From Alitta virens (Eukaryota; Annelida; Polychaeta; Phyllodocida; Nereididae), in the NCBI GenBank assembly GCA_932294295.1, contig OW028580.1, positions 38,861,836 to 38,925,835 of the forward strand: a DNA stretch of 64,000 nt, in the 5' to 3' direction. The position numbers and the translations under genes are program-made. Position 1 is the stretch's first letter. Each line of letters starts with the position of its first letter. This document shows, piece by piece, positions 31,233-43,791 of the stretch. The notes under the pieces were generated by a model. It did no database searches. It saw nothing but the letters and a program-made list of their open reading frames with translations, and had not been told where the DNA came from.

Positions 31233-31640
31233 TTAAAACTTTTCATGTGAGAGGCAGGAGTATGAACTGTTTTTCTTTACTATAAACTTGTGTTCTGCAT
31301 TGTGCAACTCCAAATAGCTTGCTATTTCTTTTTTCTTTAAATTTATATCATATTTGGTTGAATCAAATCCTAAAACTTGGATCTGAGCGAAGTAATGTTC
31401 GAATGTAATCATATTCATCAATTTCAGTATTCCAGGTGTTCAATTGCATTTCTAATTCTTCTGTAACATAACCAAGTTTCTCTTGGATGAGTGTTTGTGC
31501 AGTTGTTTGAATTCTTGTCATGTATGTAAGCATTGATTTAAAAAGCTTCTCTCGATCTGTTCAGCTACACAATAGGCTTCTTTAAAATCTGGCACATTAC
31601 TAAAAATACAAACACTTATTGGTATGTGTTCTTCTGACAT
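31233..31640 (-). pseudogene. Frameshifted coding remnant, unknown family
   Basis: Reading the minus strand from ATG 31640-31638, three open segments follow one another in three frames. The first begins MSEEHIPISVCIFSNVPDFK. The second, after a shift near 31548, includes KLGYVTEELEMQLNTWNTEI. The third, after a shift near 31375, runs from VLGFDSTKYDINLKKKEIAS to the TAA at 31233. Together they would be about 135 residues of charged, soluble-looking protein. Two frameshifts with open flanks indicate a recently decayed gene, retrocopy or transposon ORF. I do not recognise it. Confidence 0.55.
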
Positions 31641-32059
31641 TATTGTGTTTTCTACTGATTATTCTCTATCTATTTAAAATGAAATAACTGCGTATGACAA
31701 TGTACGCATTCTTTGATGCCTGAACATTTCTTTTGATACCAGAGTATATCAGATTTCAGCTCTTGATTACTAACTATTCTCATCTTATCAGAATATTCTA
31801 CAAACGTTTAATGGTCATTATTAATAGATTATTATTTTAATGTGTAGCTACCCAATGAGCAGTGCTCCACCACTTCACAAATTCCACGGTTGATTGAACA
31901 AAACACAAAGGAATGTGTGGACGTCCTTAATAAACTACTCTTAATGGAAGTTTCGTTTTTTATAGAAGTATTAATTAACATAGATTTAGATATTATTCCA
32001 AAAATTATTGCTTATTCAGTAAAAAAGGGCAACTAAAATGGGTATAAAATTCTGGGAAA

Positions 32060-32364
32060 AAGTTTATTATAGCGGACCCAAATTTATGACCATATTTAGC
32101 TAGTCTCGTTGCCAGGCCTATGACGTAAAAATGCTCAAATACAATAATGACGTCACACACAAACGACGGTGGTGATCATTTTCAAGGCAAGAACATGTTT
32201 ATTTTTTATTTCACCGGGGTATGCCACACTCAAACCCCCGCTATTCGACACAAATATTATTCTTATTGTTTACCAGAAAAAAAATTTGATAAGAAATAGT
32301 GATAATTTTCATGTTTCATGGATGTCAAATATGGGCATCAATTTTGGTCCGCTATACTGCACTT
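32060..32364. mobile_element. MITE with AGTGCAGTATAGCGG-type ends, copy 1
   Basis: The left end AGTTTATTATAGCGGACCCA and the right end TTGGTCCGCTATACTGCACT are inverted repeats. The CATATTTAGC...GTCAAATATGGGC regions are also paired. It has an internal TGACGTCA at 32148-32155 and no transposase. The related copy is at 34988-35334. Confidence 0.65.
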
Positions 32365-32601
32365 AACCTAAATTCTGTCACTCATTATGAAGCCATTAAT
32401 TGCCTAGCGAATGAATGATAATAGTAGTACCTAAGTCTCAGGAGATCAAGGGAAATAAGTTATTTGCAATATATTTTTTTCTGGGACCTCTACATAAAGT
32501 TACATCAAATCATTCCATTAGTATTTATTGATCTGGCATTCTCATGTATTGTCCAATTATGCAAATTCCTGTTATTAATCCATCATTGAGATTCCACAAC
32601 C

Positions 32602-32792
32602 TAGGAGCCTAGCTCAGTTGTAGCACACTGGGCTTCCAACCAATGGGTGCCTGGTTCGATTCCCGGTTGAGCCTTATCATAAGTTGGCTGGCTATTTCAT
32701 CCATTATCTTATTACCATGGTCCTTGCCTGTCCTAATTAGCCCATCAGGTGCAGAAATACAGGACGTAAAGCCCTAATCCACCACCACAGCC
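32602..32792 (+). mobile_element. tRNA-derived SINE, family A (full length)
   Basis: The A box is TAGCTCAGTTGTAGC and the B box GGTTCGATTCCCGG, and the complete tail ends CTAATCCACCACCACA. It is flanked by TSDs AGATTCC(A/G)CAACC at 32589-32601 and 32793-32805. Confidence 0.88.
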
Positions 32793-32879
32793 AGATTCCG
32801 CAACCAATCATCAACAACTCAGTGTAATGATGTCTGTGTGTTATGTCGCTTCAAATAATTTATGATCACGGGCTGAGGT

Positions 32880-33117
32880 ATTCCATAATCTGAAGCTGAA
32901 TTTCCTTCTCAATAATTTTTGACACATAACTAATAACACTTATTGGTCGATAGTTATTTGGTTCTTCAGTAGCACCTGTACCTTTATAAATAGGAGTTAT
33001 TCCATAATCTGAAGCTGAATTTCCTTCTCAATTATTTTTGACACATCACTAATTACACTTGTTGGTTGATATTTGGTTCTTCAGTAGCACCTGTGCCTTT
33101 ATAAACAGGAGTTACTC
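32880..33117 (-). pseudogene. LINE reverse-transcriptase fragment, tandemly duplicated
   Basis: Two adjacent ~119-bp copies (32880-32998 and 32999-33117) encode, on the minus strand, TPIYKGTGATEEPNNYRPIS and then VISYVSKIIEKE. The 'NYRPIS....SKI.EK' stretch is diagnostic of non-LTR reverse transcriptases. The 33.0-33.1 kb copy has a short deletion after EEPN that breaks the frame. Confidence 0.75.
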
Positions 33118-33125
33118 TTGATAAC

Positions 33126-33165
33126 TGTATAGACTCGACCGTACTTTATGAAACTAACTGTAAGT
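33126..33165. mobile_element. End fragment of the TACAGTTAGTTTCAT MITE
   Basis: GACTCGACCGTACTTTATGA then AACTAACTGTA matches the right end of the elements at 37544-37856 and 51016-51702. The rest is missing. Confidence 0.6.
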
Positions 33166-33728
33166 AATTTGTCATATACTTTTCTACATAAGGTTGGTTG
33201 CCTTGAACAATATGTTGAATCTTTTCATTTGTATTCATTGACCTGGCATTCTCATGTAGTTCAATTGTGCACAGACAACCGAATGCACTCAGTATCTAAT
33301 ACGAAGTAATTACTGTACATTTCATATGTTCTATGTGCAAATAATCTTAACCAAATGTGCTTAGACAGAGATATCATATGAAGGAGTATTTAGAGTCAAA
33401 TGCAATTATCAATGTTAATATAATCCATGGCAATTACGCACCAAGGACACTGCTATCATGTTTGCTGAATCTGCCTTCATTTCCAAGCTATATATTCTGC
33501 AAGGCCAAGTGGTGTTTTCCCCATCATCCGTCACACAGACAATCTATATTAGCTTTCAGACTATTTCCACTGGCGGATGCGCCTTAATGTTCCATGAATT
33601 TTTCCGTTCAATTTGATGTCATGATACTGGATATGTATTTAATACTGCAATCATCCACATCTTATATCATATCTATTCGATAATGATGGCAGTTAAAATT
33701 GTCAGTGACACGAAGGAACACTGACAGG

Positions 33729-34130
33729 TACAGTTAGTTTCATAAAATATGGTCGAGACAGCTGTAGCAACCTTTTCCTGGCTGTTCCTATAACTGACTA
33801 GTACCAGCCGCTTCTATCTACTCCTTGCTTATAGTCAGCTTGCATCCGCCACCACTGAAAGAAAATAAACATTGGTAAATGTAAGAAATTTTTGTAAAAT
33901 ATCATAAATATGTATTTGTAATAGACATGCATCTTTTAAACAAAAATTACACATATGCGTAACTCTAAACTTATACTTGAAAGTGTGCTGCATGTACTTT
34001 TAGATCCGGCTTTGAGTAGCCAGGTATAGCCAGACAGTTCCGTTTAGTGGCAGGTTGGATCGCACAGCAGAAGTTGTCTAGCTTTGTCTAGGTTTAATTT
34101 GATGAGTCGTTTTTAATGAAACTAACTGTA
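33729..34130. mobile_element. MITE with TACAGTTAGTTTCAT ends, copy 1
   Basis: The left end TACAGTTAGTTTCATAAAAT and the right end ATGAAACTAACTGTA are inverted repeats. Several internal blocks (TAGCCAGACAGTTCCGTTTA, GTCTAGCTTTGTCTAGG) are shared with four other copies. TA at both ends fits a Tc1/mariner-type target. No transposase is present. Confidence 0.75.
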
Positions 34131-34313
34131 TATAGTACTACTCATAAAAAACGTTCAACTATAGCTATCCAGAGCTTGCAACAACTATCTGAAGCTATAG
34201 AAAGCTGAATCTAACTTAGCCATACCTTTGTGGAAGTACCTAATAATCGGCTCAACTGATCATACATCAGAAGCATTTCATACACAACAAGCTTTCATCA
34301 TACTGCATATTTG

Positions 34314-34487
34314 TGGGTGAATTAGGGCTTTAGTCCTGTATTTCTGCACCTGATGTGCTAATTAGTACAGGCAGGGGCCATGGCAATTAGGTGAAGGATG
34401 AAACAGCCATCCAACATAGGCTCGACCGGGAATTGAACCCAGGACCCAGTGGTTCGAATCCCAGTGCGCTACCACTGAGCTAGGCCA
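34314..34487 (-). mobile_element. tRNA-derived SINE, family A
   Basis: Minus-strand copy with GCCTAGCTCAGTGGTAGCGC, a B box altered to GGTTCAATTCCC, and the complete conserved tail. A clean TSD was not found, only similar CATCAT(A/T)(C/T)TGCA flanks. Confidence 0.8.
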
Positions 34488-34987
34488 TCATTTTGCACAA
34501 AACTTTTTCATCATATTGCACACATGTGTGGAAAACAAATCATGACACTGCAATATTTTATAATGTATTTCATACAATAAATATCATTATGTTTGGTTAT
34601 ATCATTTATCATATTTGTGGAGCCTTTTTTTTGGGTCCACAGTTTTATAATGTGACTATATGTTCTCTCACATAATGTTGGTTAATATGATGTGTAGATA
34701 TTTAAGCAATATCATTCTGTGGGGAATATCATCTCAAATGTTGCTGAAATGTTCAGGTTGTCCATGTTATCACCTAATACACAATATGTATTAGAAGCTA
34801 GGCTGTTTGGTGTATTGAGAAACAAGGTGTTAAAGTATTGGTCTAGCTTTTGAAGGACTGAACATAGGGTAGGAGTTGTACTGTACCTTCTCTCACCCCC
34901 CCCCCCCTCCCCCACCTGACCAGTTTCTACTGCTATGCTTATTTGGAACTGTTTTGTATATACAGCATCTCTAGAATTCTTGGGATT

Positions 34988-35334
34988 AGTGCAGTATAGC
35001 GGAACCAAATCTATGCCCATATTTGGCGTCGATTAAAAATTACATTTTTATCAAATATTTCACAAGTTTGAAGTTCTAGCACAATTAAAATAACATTTGG
35101 TGTAGAATAGCGGGGGTTTGAAGGTAGTATCCCCTAGAAAAACAAAAATACTCTGTCTGTTTGTCTGTCTAGAAAAACAAAAATAAACTCTGTCTTTACT
35201 GTGAATATGAAAACCGCCGTCATAACTACATAAGTTTGTGACGTCATAAATTGATTTCAAACACTTTCATGTCATACGCCTGGCAAAGAGGCTCGTTAAA
35301 TATGGTCATAAATCTTGGTCTGCTATACTGCACT
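34988..35334. mobile_element. MITE with AGTGCAGTATAGCGG ends, copy 2
   Basis: It starts AGTGCAGTATAGCGGAACCA and ends GGTCTGCTATACTGCACT. It shares AGCGGGGGTTTGA (inverted in copy 1) and a TGACGTCA at 35239-35246, and lies in the opposite orientation to the 32060-32364 copy. Confidence 0.65.
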
Positions 35335-37543
35335 TTTTCCGAATTCTTCATTGGCAAGAGTCAGAAAGAGACTTCCTCAAAACAGGTCAACAACCGCAGA
35401 CTCCGACTGACACAAAAGGTCTTCCCTATCTGATTGGTATCCGCTTCCTGTCTATGCGCCAACAAACAGGAATACGGGACTCTACGACCTTCCGGTTAGT
35501 ACTCCACATTTCACCCTGTATGCATAATTCAACTTCTATATGACATGCACAAAGGACTGGCACATGAAGTACATACATAAGAGCCAGGTCTATGCATACT
35601 AATGACATGATTCTATACAGGCTTATGTTGAGCTCCCGTAACTTCTTGCAACGTATGTTGGGGTTTATTCGCTTGTATTTCACCCGCACTCCCTTCGGTC
35701 TGAGATGCTTTTTAGGCTCTTTGTGTTTCTAGTAGTAGTGAAATGCATTGGATTCCACTGTCTGCTATAATCCAGAATTGAATTAAATGTCAATACAGTC
35801 AATCGATCATAATCAGATATCACCATTTCGGATATTATAGTGAATTTTAACTGCTTGGACATGCCATATTTTACCATATATTTTATCATATTTTATGTAA
35901 TACACGAAAGATACTTTCAACATGCCTAATGCAATATCCATGTTATGAGGAATAATAATCCTCTCATGTTCATAATGATCAGTCTATTAGATAGTAATTT
36001 AGCTACTCGGATAAGACTTGCAACTTTTAATGACAAATCTTCCATGCGTCAATCAATATTTGCTGGAGAAAATCAGGAGTAGATGACACCAATATGTTGT
36101 CATGGAGACTCAGACAAGTTTGCGTCAAGTCAATCCTCGAGGAGAGATGATATTTACTTCAGATGTCTTGACCGAGACAAGATGGCTAATAAATCATAAG
36201 AATGGCTCAGACTATGACAGGAAGGCTGCCAGACAATACTTCTTGGGAAGCAGAGATATTCCTCGCTCAATCTGATGGGAGTTTGTGGACACACGATCTC
36301 TCAGGCCGAGTCCATCAGTGTTATTGTTCCAGGGGAGGGTCTGCTGTTGAGGGTCTGCTGTTGAGTTTCTATTTTATCTGGGTTCGTTGGTAGCATTTGA
36401 TGTCTGTTATGTACACCCAGTAGTGGACACGATATATTTAATACAGGTCAAGGAGTACTCTGATATGGAAAGCAAGTCATAGCTGTAATATATGAATCGT
36501 ACAATCCCACGGTTACTGCTAAAAGTGAGTGAGTTTGGGAAGGTTCCTTTTGAAGGATATATGCCGCAGTGGCTGTAGTTTTTATTGTGTACATTGAAGA
36601 CCGAAGTAGAGTTAAAGCTCTTGGTGCATAATAGAATTCAATTACTTTCTAAAAAAGATTAATACTGAGATTAAAAGCATTTAATTATAGAGTGTTACTA
36701 TACACTTATTACCACAGTCAGAAGTGTAAAAGCATGGTCTGAACTTAGATGACGAAGTTAAGTTTATCTCAATGAGAGTGTTTTCATTGTACAGCAACTC
36801 AAAAAATACAGGGTTTCAAAAATGTGGTTTATCAACTCGTCAGGATGCAGCAAGCCTTTATTACCAAGACCAGAAGGTTTTGTTGGTCTTTTAGGTGAAG
36901 TAGTTAATGGGTTATTTGCGATGGCAGAAACAGTAACATGTCCATATGTTCGTGGTCTTGTGAGTTGGTCTTAATATCGAAGTGCTCCCAATGTTTAGTT
37001 CTCTTGTACAGCTGTTGGCCTGGCACCATCAAAGTCTTTCTCATCACAAATTGCCTCATTTTGAAAACCACAAGTCAAAAAATGTCCAAAGCAGGGAAAA
37101 CGATTGGAGTGTTAGCAACAAAACAACACAGAAAACAAGCATGGGAGAGTTCTTGTTTGAAGCAAAGACTTCCGTGCAGGAGGAAATTAAGGCGTCCTCC
37201 AGGGACTGGCATTTTGCCACCTCACTTCATGACAAGAGACCTTCACCTCCAGATTAAATTTCTAGAGTCATTACATTGGTGGCTAACACATGCACACCAT
37301 ATCGACTGGGTGGGGGGGGGGGGGGCAACAGAGAGGGAGGGGGATTAGGGGGGTGAACCAATAGGTGAGACTGAGGGTTAAAAGTAGGGGTAACCATGAT
37401 GTTATCTATCAACAATAACTGCCAAATTTTGCTTTTGAGGGGACTTTGGTCAATTAATATTTAATAGTATGCAACATAAACCTTTAATAGAGTCATTCAG
37501 ATGAATGATTGTAATAGGACCACAGACTACATATTATGTACGT
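35335..37543. other. Intergenic, no supportable gene
   Basis: Open frames up to 136 codons (around 36938-37348) lack splice logic, recognisable motifs and a plausible start. They run into a G homopolymer at 37311-37324. Confidence 0.5.
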
Positions 37544-37856
37544 TACAGTTAGTTTCATTAAAAACGACCTGTCAAATTGAATCTAGACAAAGCTAGACAA
37601 CTTCTGCTATATGATGCTACCTGCCACTAAACAGAACTGTCTGGCTATAGCTGGCTACTCAAAGCCGGATCTAAAAGTACATATTTATGATATATAAGAT
37701 AAATTTCTTACATTTGCCAAGGTTTAAATTTTTTCAGTAAGCCGACTATAAGCTTGGAGTAGACAGAAGTGACTGGCTTTAGCCAGTTATAGCTACAGCC
37801 AGGCATAGGTGGCTACAGCTGCCTAGAGTCGACCATATTTTATGAAACTAACTGTA
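37544..37856. mobile_element. MITE with TACAGTTAGTTTCAT ends, copy 2
   Basis: The ends are TACAGTTAGTTTCATTAAAA and TTTATGAAACTAACTGTA. It lies in the opposite orientation to copy 1. Internal blocks AACTGTCTGGCTATAGCTGG and GACTATAAGCTTGGAGTAGA are shared with the other copies. Confidence 0.75.
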
Positions 37857-38059
37857 GGTCACAAAGCAATTGATTATCAAGGCATATATAAAGAGAGGAA
37901 CCATTTCATTTATTTATCTACACAAAAAGGTAGCCTTGGTGTTTCATCTTGTAAATCACATTGGCAGGAAGAAACCTGGTACAGTTTGTATTATATTTGT
38001 ATGGTATAATATAGTACATGTACTGTGATTGCATCACTGCTAGCAGCCAAACGTGCAGT

Positions 38060-38240
38060 CAGCTCACGTGACCAGCTGCCAGAAGAAGGTAAGATAATGA
38101 GATGATGAGGCTCGGAATCCTACCCATGTTGCACATTTCCCCAAGGGCAGGGTCTTTTACTTGCCTCAGCGCAGTCAGTGACAGTGAGTACAAGGCGACA
38201 CCTATTGAATGTCTTGTACATCCAGCTGAGATAACCACTA
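38060..38240 (-). mobile_element. Family-B SINE fragment
   Basis: The minus-strand sequence carries ATCTCATTATC, AACATGGGTAGG-like and CACTGTCACTGACTG blocks and the CTTGTACTCACTGTC tail segment, in the order seen in the full family-B copies. The tRNA-like head is absent. Confidence 0.5.
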
Positions 38241-38482
38241 AGCCCCCCCTGTACAGCTACAAAAGGAAAACAGTGCATATAATGAGTTGTTCTTAAGGTC
38301 AGCACCACTGTAAGTGCCTTTATTTAATTTAAAGCAATCAGTTGTTGGTGGATAATTGGACTTTACCGAAGACCCCATTAAAGTCATAATGGACAAAGCT
38401 TTTCCTTAAATAGACTACAGTAAAAGGTCACCATTAAGACTAAAATACGGTTGAGGTGGTCTTGATAATCAGGCATAACAGC

Positions 38483-38810
38483 TGGGTGGCCTAATGTTAA
38501 AGGCATCTGTCGATCTACATCGGCAAGCTCTGCTGAAGGTGCCGGGACCTGGGTTCGATCCCAGGCCATGGCACTCTCCATAAGCTACATCCCAGCCGGA
38601 TGTCCAACACATGTCATGAGACATTAAATGCCTTGTACTCGGTGTCTATGTTGAGGCAAGTTGAAGATCCCATCCCATGGGGAAGTGTATAACATGGTAT
38701 GCACAGCAATCCTTATCATCTCATCATTATGTCTGTCTCTGGCAGCTGGTCCTATAAGCTGAATAAGCTTCAGACCCAGTAGCATTCAGATATTGAACAT
38801 TGATAAGTAT
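38483..38810 (+). mobile_element. tRNA-derived SINE, family B (near full length)
   Basis: The A-box-like TGGCCTAATGTTAAAGGC and the B box GGGTTCGATCCC are about 50 bases apart. The family-B tail through AAGCTTCAGACCCAGTAGCA follows. The head resembles a long-variable-arm (Leu/Ser-type) tRNA gene, but the tail shows it is a retroposon. Confidence 0.78.
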
Positions 38811-39095
38811 ATAGTTGGTTTCCATAAAAAATGGCCGTAATTGTGTGAGGTCTTATAGCATGCTTTCATATGGAAATGGACTTATTTGTAAATTGTCTTG
38901 ATAAAGGGTCCCATTTTGTCAAATCATTAATGAAAGCTTATCCAGCTTATTCCCTTTTGCTTCCCTCGCCGTGTGTTAATAATCTTATCTTCTTTGGTTT
39001 TTAGCTCTGCTTGCAATCAGATGATTGGGGCTTAGACCTGTAGTACACAAGACAAAACAGTGATGCAAAAGATGCCATGATCAGCACAGCATCAT

Positions 39096-39133
<38 letters not shown>

Positions 39134-41600
39134 GCAGCAGCATATGCTTAACTGCTTGCTCTGATGACGTTCAGCAACCATCAGTTGCTCACAGCATCTC
39201 AGCCTAGCAGCAGCAGCAGCAGCAGCCTCAAAAGGATACTGAACAGTGTCTGTCAACATCTTTGGATGTACATTTTAATACTTATGATGGACTATCACCT
39301 GTAAGCACTTTCTTGTAGTAGCTATAAACATTTGATGATTTGAATCCTTGGTATAGTTTACTACAAGTGTAATTCAATAGTTGACTATTGCCCAGAGCAC
39401 ATCGTATATACCATTGGATATTCAGCACCAGAATTTTAGTACATTACTGCTATACTTCAGAACTCATTTGGACGTAACACAGATTCGGTGATCACCATTA
39501 ATTATAGAATGATGTTGTGTTGTTAAGATTAACTACATACTGCGGTGCACATAGACTCCCACCAGCAGTGGATGACCCTGTCATACACCCTCATTAACCA
39601 TAAATGTAATAGGGTATAACTGGATATTCAGGGTCTAACCAGATATTGCAAAATACACTTATCAACTCAATCAACTGACTCAATTGATTGGGACTAACAA
39701 AAACATTCGAACAGTTTTTTTCAAAGACTTGTACTTTTAGTTGTGGATATACTGGGACATCCAGTCAAAACTTCAGGAATAACAACAGGTAAGTCAATAG
39801 AGTCTTTTTAACGAGCAGCCCTGAATTAATCACGAAATAAGTCTTTCCTCTCTTATTACTCATTTTGCTTTTCAGACATAGTATGTTCTCAGGGAAATAA
39901 ACGAAAACAATTGAACGATAAGGCGTCAAATATTTATTAAAATGCAATAAAAATACTGCTGCTAGGATGCACTTTACTTCAGCCAACCACAGCCAAGGGC
40001 GGGGAATTTTTTCTGCCAATAGAATTGCAGTATACTGTCATAGCCACCTGGTGGAAATACAGAGAACCTTCCGTGAAAATCCACTATTACAAAAACCTAC
40101 TCATCATTAGTTGATGGAATATTTTGTATGGACTCTTACATATGTGTCCCAATGGATGACCCTGTGATACACCTAAATTAATGATACATAATATGATTAT
40201 ATGGATATAATAACTACCTGACACTTTTAAGAATTAGATGATCCTGCTTGGGGTATTGGTTGCTATGGGATTTTTTCTTGTTATAAAATGGCTGAAGTTG
40301 TAGTCATTCTGACTAGATTTGGGTAATTATCCATGTATTTGTAGTATGCACATAATTGAATTACATTAATGTTGAGAAATGTCAATCTCACCATTAAAAG
40401 CATGATCGATATCTCTTAAGTGAGGTGGTTAATTTGTGAGATAATTCAAAAGCTAAAAATAAGATTCAAATCATCAAATGTTTTCAGCCCAAAAAAAGCA
40501 GCAACGTGAAAAGCATTAGTGGCGTGCCAAAAATATGATCAAAATATTTCTGTGAATTGACACATTTGTCTCGCTGGCATGACATCAAACCGAATTTTAA
40601 TATCCAAAAACATTGCCCTACTATATCTATTTTAGTCACAAGGTGGTGTGACAAACATCTCATTCTACTATGAAATATAGACAGCTGTATGTTTGTCTTT
40701 TATGTTCTTAGATTGGTCCTTCTTTTATCTATGCAATAACATACTGGCTTAACTTAGTTTGCACACTGTTATGATATACTCATTTGGTACATCATTCAGT
40801 GGTAAGTAAGCTACAGTGTTAAAAAAAAATTAATTAATTTGCAGAAATTCCAGCTTTTACCTCCAATATGCAGAACATGGGACAGTACAGAACTAATTGT
40901 ATTATCTGATTTTACCAGACAAAGTTCATTAATTTACCCATAAACAAGTGTATTAGTAATAATTTCGCTTCATATAGAGAAGCAATACACCATCAATTTT
41001 ACACCACAGTTTAGAAAACTAGAAATGTGCAGAAAACTCCACTGTCACCAATATTATGGACACAATTTGGTATACTGTGCAGACTACAGGATATTATACC
41101 ACAGCAAAAAGGCTGTCAGCTTGAACTTCAATAACTTGCCATAATCAAGTTTATTAGCCACATTTTCACTTTAACTCTCCTCACCAAATGAGCAGGAAAT
41201 GTATAGGCAACTTGACCACCAGGCATAGAATTTGTACAGTGTGCAGGTATCTTATAGTAGCACAATAAGGCTATCCCTACACCAGTCACGACTACTGGCT
41301 TGACCAATGTGCTGGCCACTGGTCAGAATGAACCAACGTAGGCAATATTTCAAAGGCTACTACTTTTATTGTCAGTGTGGCTGCATAAATTGCACATTTG
41401 CTAGTTCCCTAGGTTGATCTTATTGTTATAATGAAGCAGTGCATCCACATGGCTTAGCCTCCTAGTGGTTTAGTGGTTTAGGAGTCAGTGCTCCTGCTGC
41501 CTATTGGGTGTACCTCAAGGATTCTGTGTGGTACCTATATGTAACCCTATTGGAATGGTATTATGCATGGCCCATACCAACACTTCAAGGTTTAAAGGCT
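38811..41600. other. Intergenic, no gene seen
   Basis: Apart from the CAG arrays, nothing with coding or element character was recognised. Confidence 0.5.
39095..39141. repeat. (CAG)n microsatellite
   Basis: CAG units with one CAA interruption. A second short CAG run lies at about 39199-39225. No reading frame or exon was recognised around it. Confidence 0.95.
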
Positions 41601-41601
41601 T

Positions 41602-41602
41602 C

Positions 41603-41640
<38 letters not shown>

Positions 41641-41815
41641 GGATAGATTGATGGACATATAGATGGATAGCTAGATAGATAGATAGATTGATACATAGAT
41701 AGATAGATGGATACACAGATACACAGATACATAGACAGATACATAGGTAGATACATAGATACATAGAGACATTATGTATATAGACAGATACATAGATATA
41801 TAGATAGACACATAA
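41602..41815. repeat. (GATA)n microsatellite, degenerate
   Basis: A run of ATAGATAG units that decays into GATACATAGATA variants towards the right. Confidence 0.95.
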
Positions 41816-43636
41816 ACAAGCAGACAGTATACTAGTTAAATCATGTGGGAAGGAATGGATACCATGTGTAACTATAGTTTAACTTAGGTACATGCATAGC
41901 ACATTAGAACCTCCGTATGAAGGCATATCAATGTTCCTGTAAATGGAAAACTCTGAAATCATATTCCCAGTCTAGCTCATCACCCACAAATTACGAAATG
42001 ATGGACCATATCATGTTTACTGCTCACATGGCAAGCAGCAAAGAAAAGTGCATCATACAACAACAGTCTGATGACTTATAGGTCCTTGCCCTATGCTGCA
42101 GCCCATCCCTAGGGACCTCTGATATGCAAGCCACGCGATGCTAAGCACTGGAAGGTCAACTTTCTCTGCATCCCAACAGAGCAGCTAGGACAAAAATGCA
42201 AATGGAAAAGGGCCCAGCAATGATTCAGATAAACGAGAGACAGAAACAGACACGAAAAGACAAAACGTAGATAAAACAAAGACAAAATGCTGGACTGTAA
42301 GGAGAGAGAAGCGATGGTATGAAGATACACCAATTGGTGGGAAGTACTTAAAAGGAGGAAGAAGAAGAAGAAGACGAAGAAGAAGGATGAAGAAGGCACT
42401 AGGATAGACGAAAAGATTGCAATATATGGAAACGGGAACAAACACTAAAAAACAAAACAAAGACAAAATACAGGAACATATGGCAAGAAAGAGGCACTAA
42501 GAAAATAAAGGAGGAAAAAAAGAGACTGGGACAAAATTTATTGCTTAAAGACACTGAAAGACAAAACAAGGACAAAATGCAGGAATACAATGACAAACAG
42601 ACGCTGAACGATGAAAGACCAATTCACTTTATTCGATTTTGTTGTTTAACCTGAGTACATAGTTCTTTGTTGTTTATTTGAATTCTTATGTTTTGTTTAT
42701 TTTTATCAGATAATTATTTTGTTTTGCAATGTTGTATGCATATCTAAATTGTTTATTCTAAATATGAAAGCTCTATGGTGTTACTATTGTTAGTAACACA
42801 TCTAACAGATGAAGAACCACCTTGCATTTTGCTTTGAAAATGAGCGATCATCCACATTTTTAAATATAAAATACACTATAAAAAACCAATTCATTATGAT
42901 AACCACTTCAATATCAAGTCCACTGTATTTTGGACCATCAACATTTTGACAAATTAATACGGACAAATTCACTTTTATGGCCATCAAATTTTATGTGAAC
43001 GACATCTGATATGTTAATATTGATGTCCCAATGTTAGACACTGAAACTTCTTTCTCACTCTGCTTCAGCCTGAATGGGAATTTTTGCCAAGGTCTGCCCT
43101 GTAATCCTGTCATTAGGCCAGGCTCTCAGGTATTTAGCGGAGGATTGGGTCTGATTCAGTGTCTCCTGAAGAAATTCTAGTCTTATTCAGAATTTCCTTC
43201 AACTGCTGATGCAGTTTCTTTGTAGCATCATGCCTGATATAATGCGGGTGTATCAGTTTCTTTGAATTTGATACTGACCCCGTTCTTATTCCTGCATATG
43301 CATCCTGTCTAGAGAGTCAGGCAGAGAGAAAAGATATGATGAAAAGAGTAGCCGAATGAAGTCAATAGACGGCATGTAACCAACAGGACACAGACAATAA
43401 CCTGGAAATAAAATATATAAAATAATATGACGTTCTTTGTGTGAAACTTCGCACTAATGCTGGTAAACGATAGTCTGCTTTTTTTACTCTCTTGTTTTTT
43501 GCATTTGTTTAACAATATTATCGCGAAATTTGGTCACCTATATGATCCACTGCAAGTGGCTGATATAATAATGAGATGATAAGACTTACAGTATGTATAC
43601 ATTATATTACTTATTTGTGCTACTTTTAAACTTTTG
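41816..43636. other. Intergenic, no gene seen
   Basis: A purine-rich stretch at 42220-42600 (GAAGAAGAAGAAG near 42358) gives long minus-strand open frames of low complexity, which I do not count as genes. Confidence 0.5.
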
Positions 43637-43638
43637 CC

Positions 43639-43791
43639 AGGAGAGGAGAGGAGAGGAGAGGAGAGGAGAGGAGAGGAGAGGAGAGGAGAGGAGAGGAGAG
43701 GAGAGGAGAGGAGAGGAGAGGAGAGGAGAGGAGAGGAGAGGAGAGGAGAGGAGAGGAGAGGAGAGGAGAGGAGAGGAGAGGAGAGGAGAGG
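43639..43791. repeat. (GGAGA)n microsatellite, near perfect
   Basis: About 30 perfect AGGAG pentamers. The lack of interruptions indicates a young or actively changing array. Stop-free frames across it on both strands are artefacts. Confidence 0.97.

Noticed and set aside
36938..37348. 136-codon plus-strand open frame with an overlapping 91-codon frame
   Set aside because: Two frames compete over the same region, the composition is not protein-like, and it runs into a poly(G) tract.
38483..38580. tRNA gene call from A and B boxes
   Set aside because: The tRNA-like head continues into a tail shared with 17010-17335, so it is a SINE. No head in this window folds as a full tRNA with acceptor stem by eye.
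42109..42596. Overlapping 65-110 codon minus-strand frames rich in Ser, Leu and Phe
   Set aside because: They arise from a purine-rich low-complexity stretch. Three frames are open at once and none has a domain.
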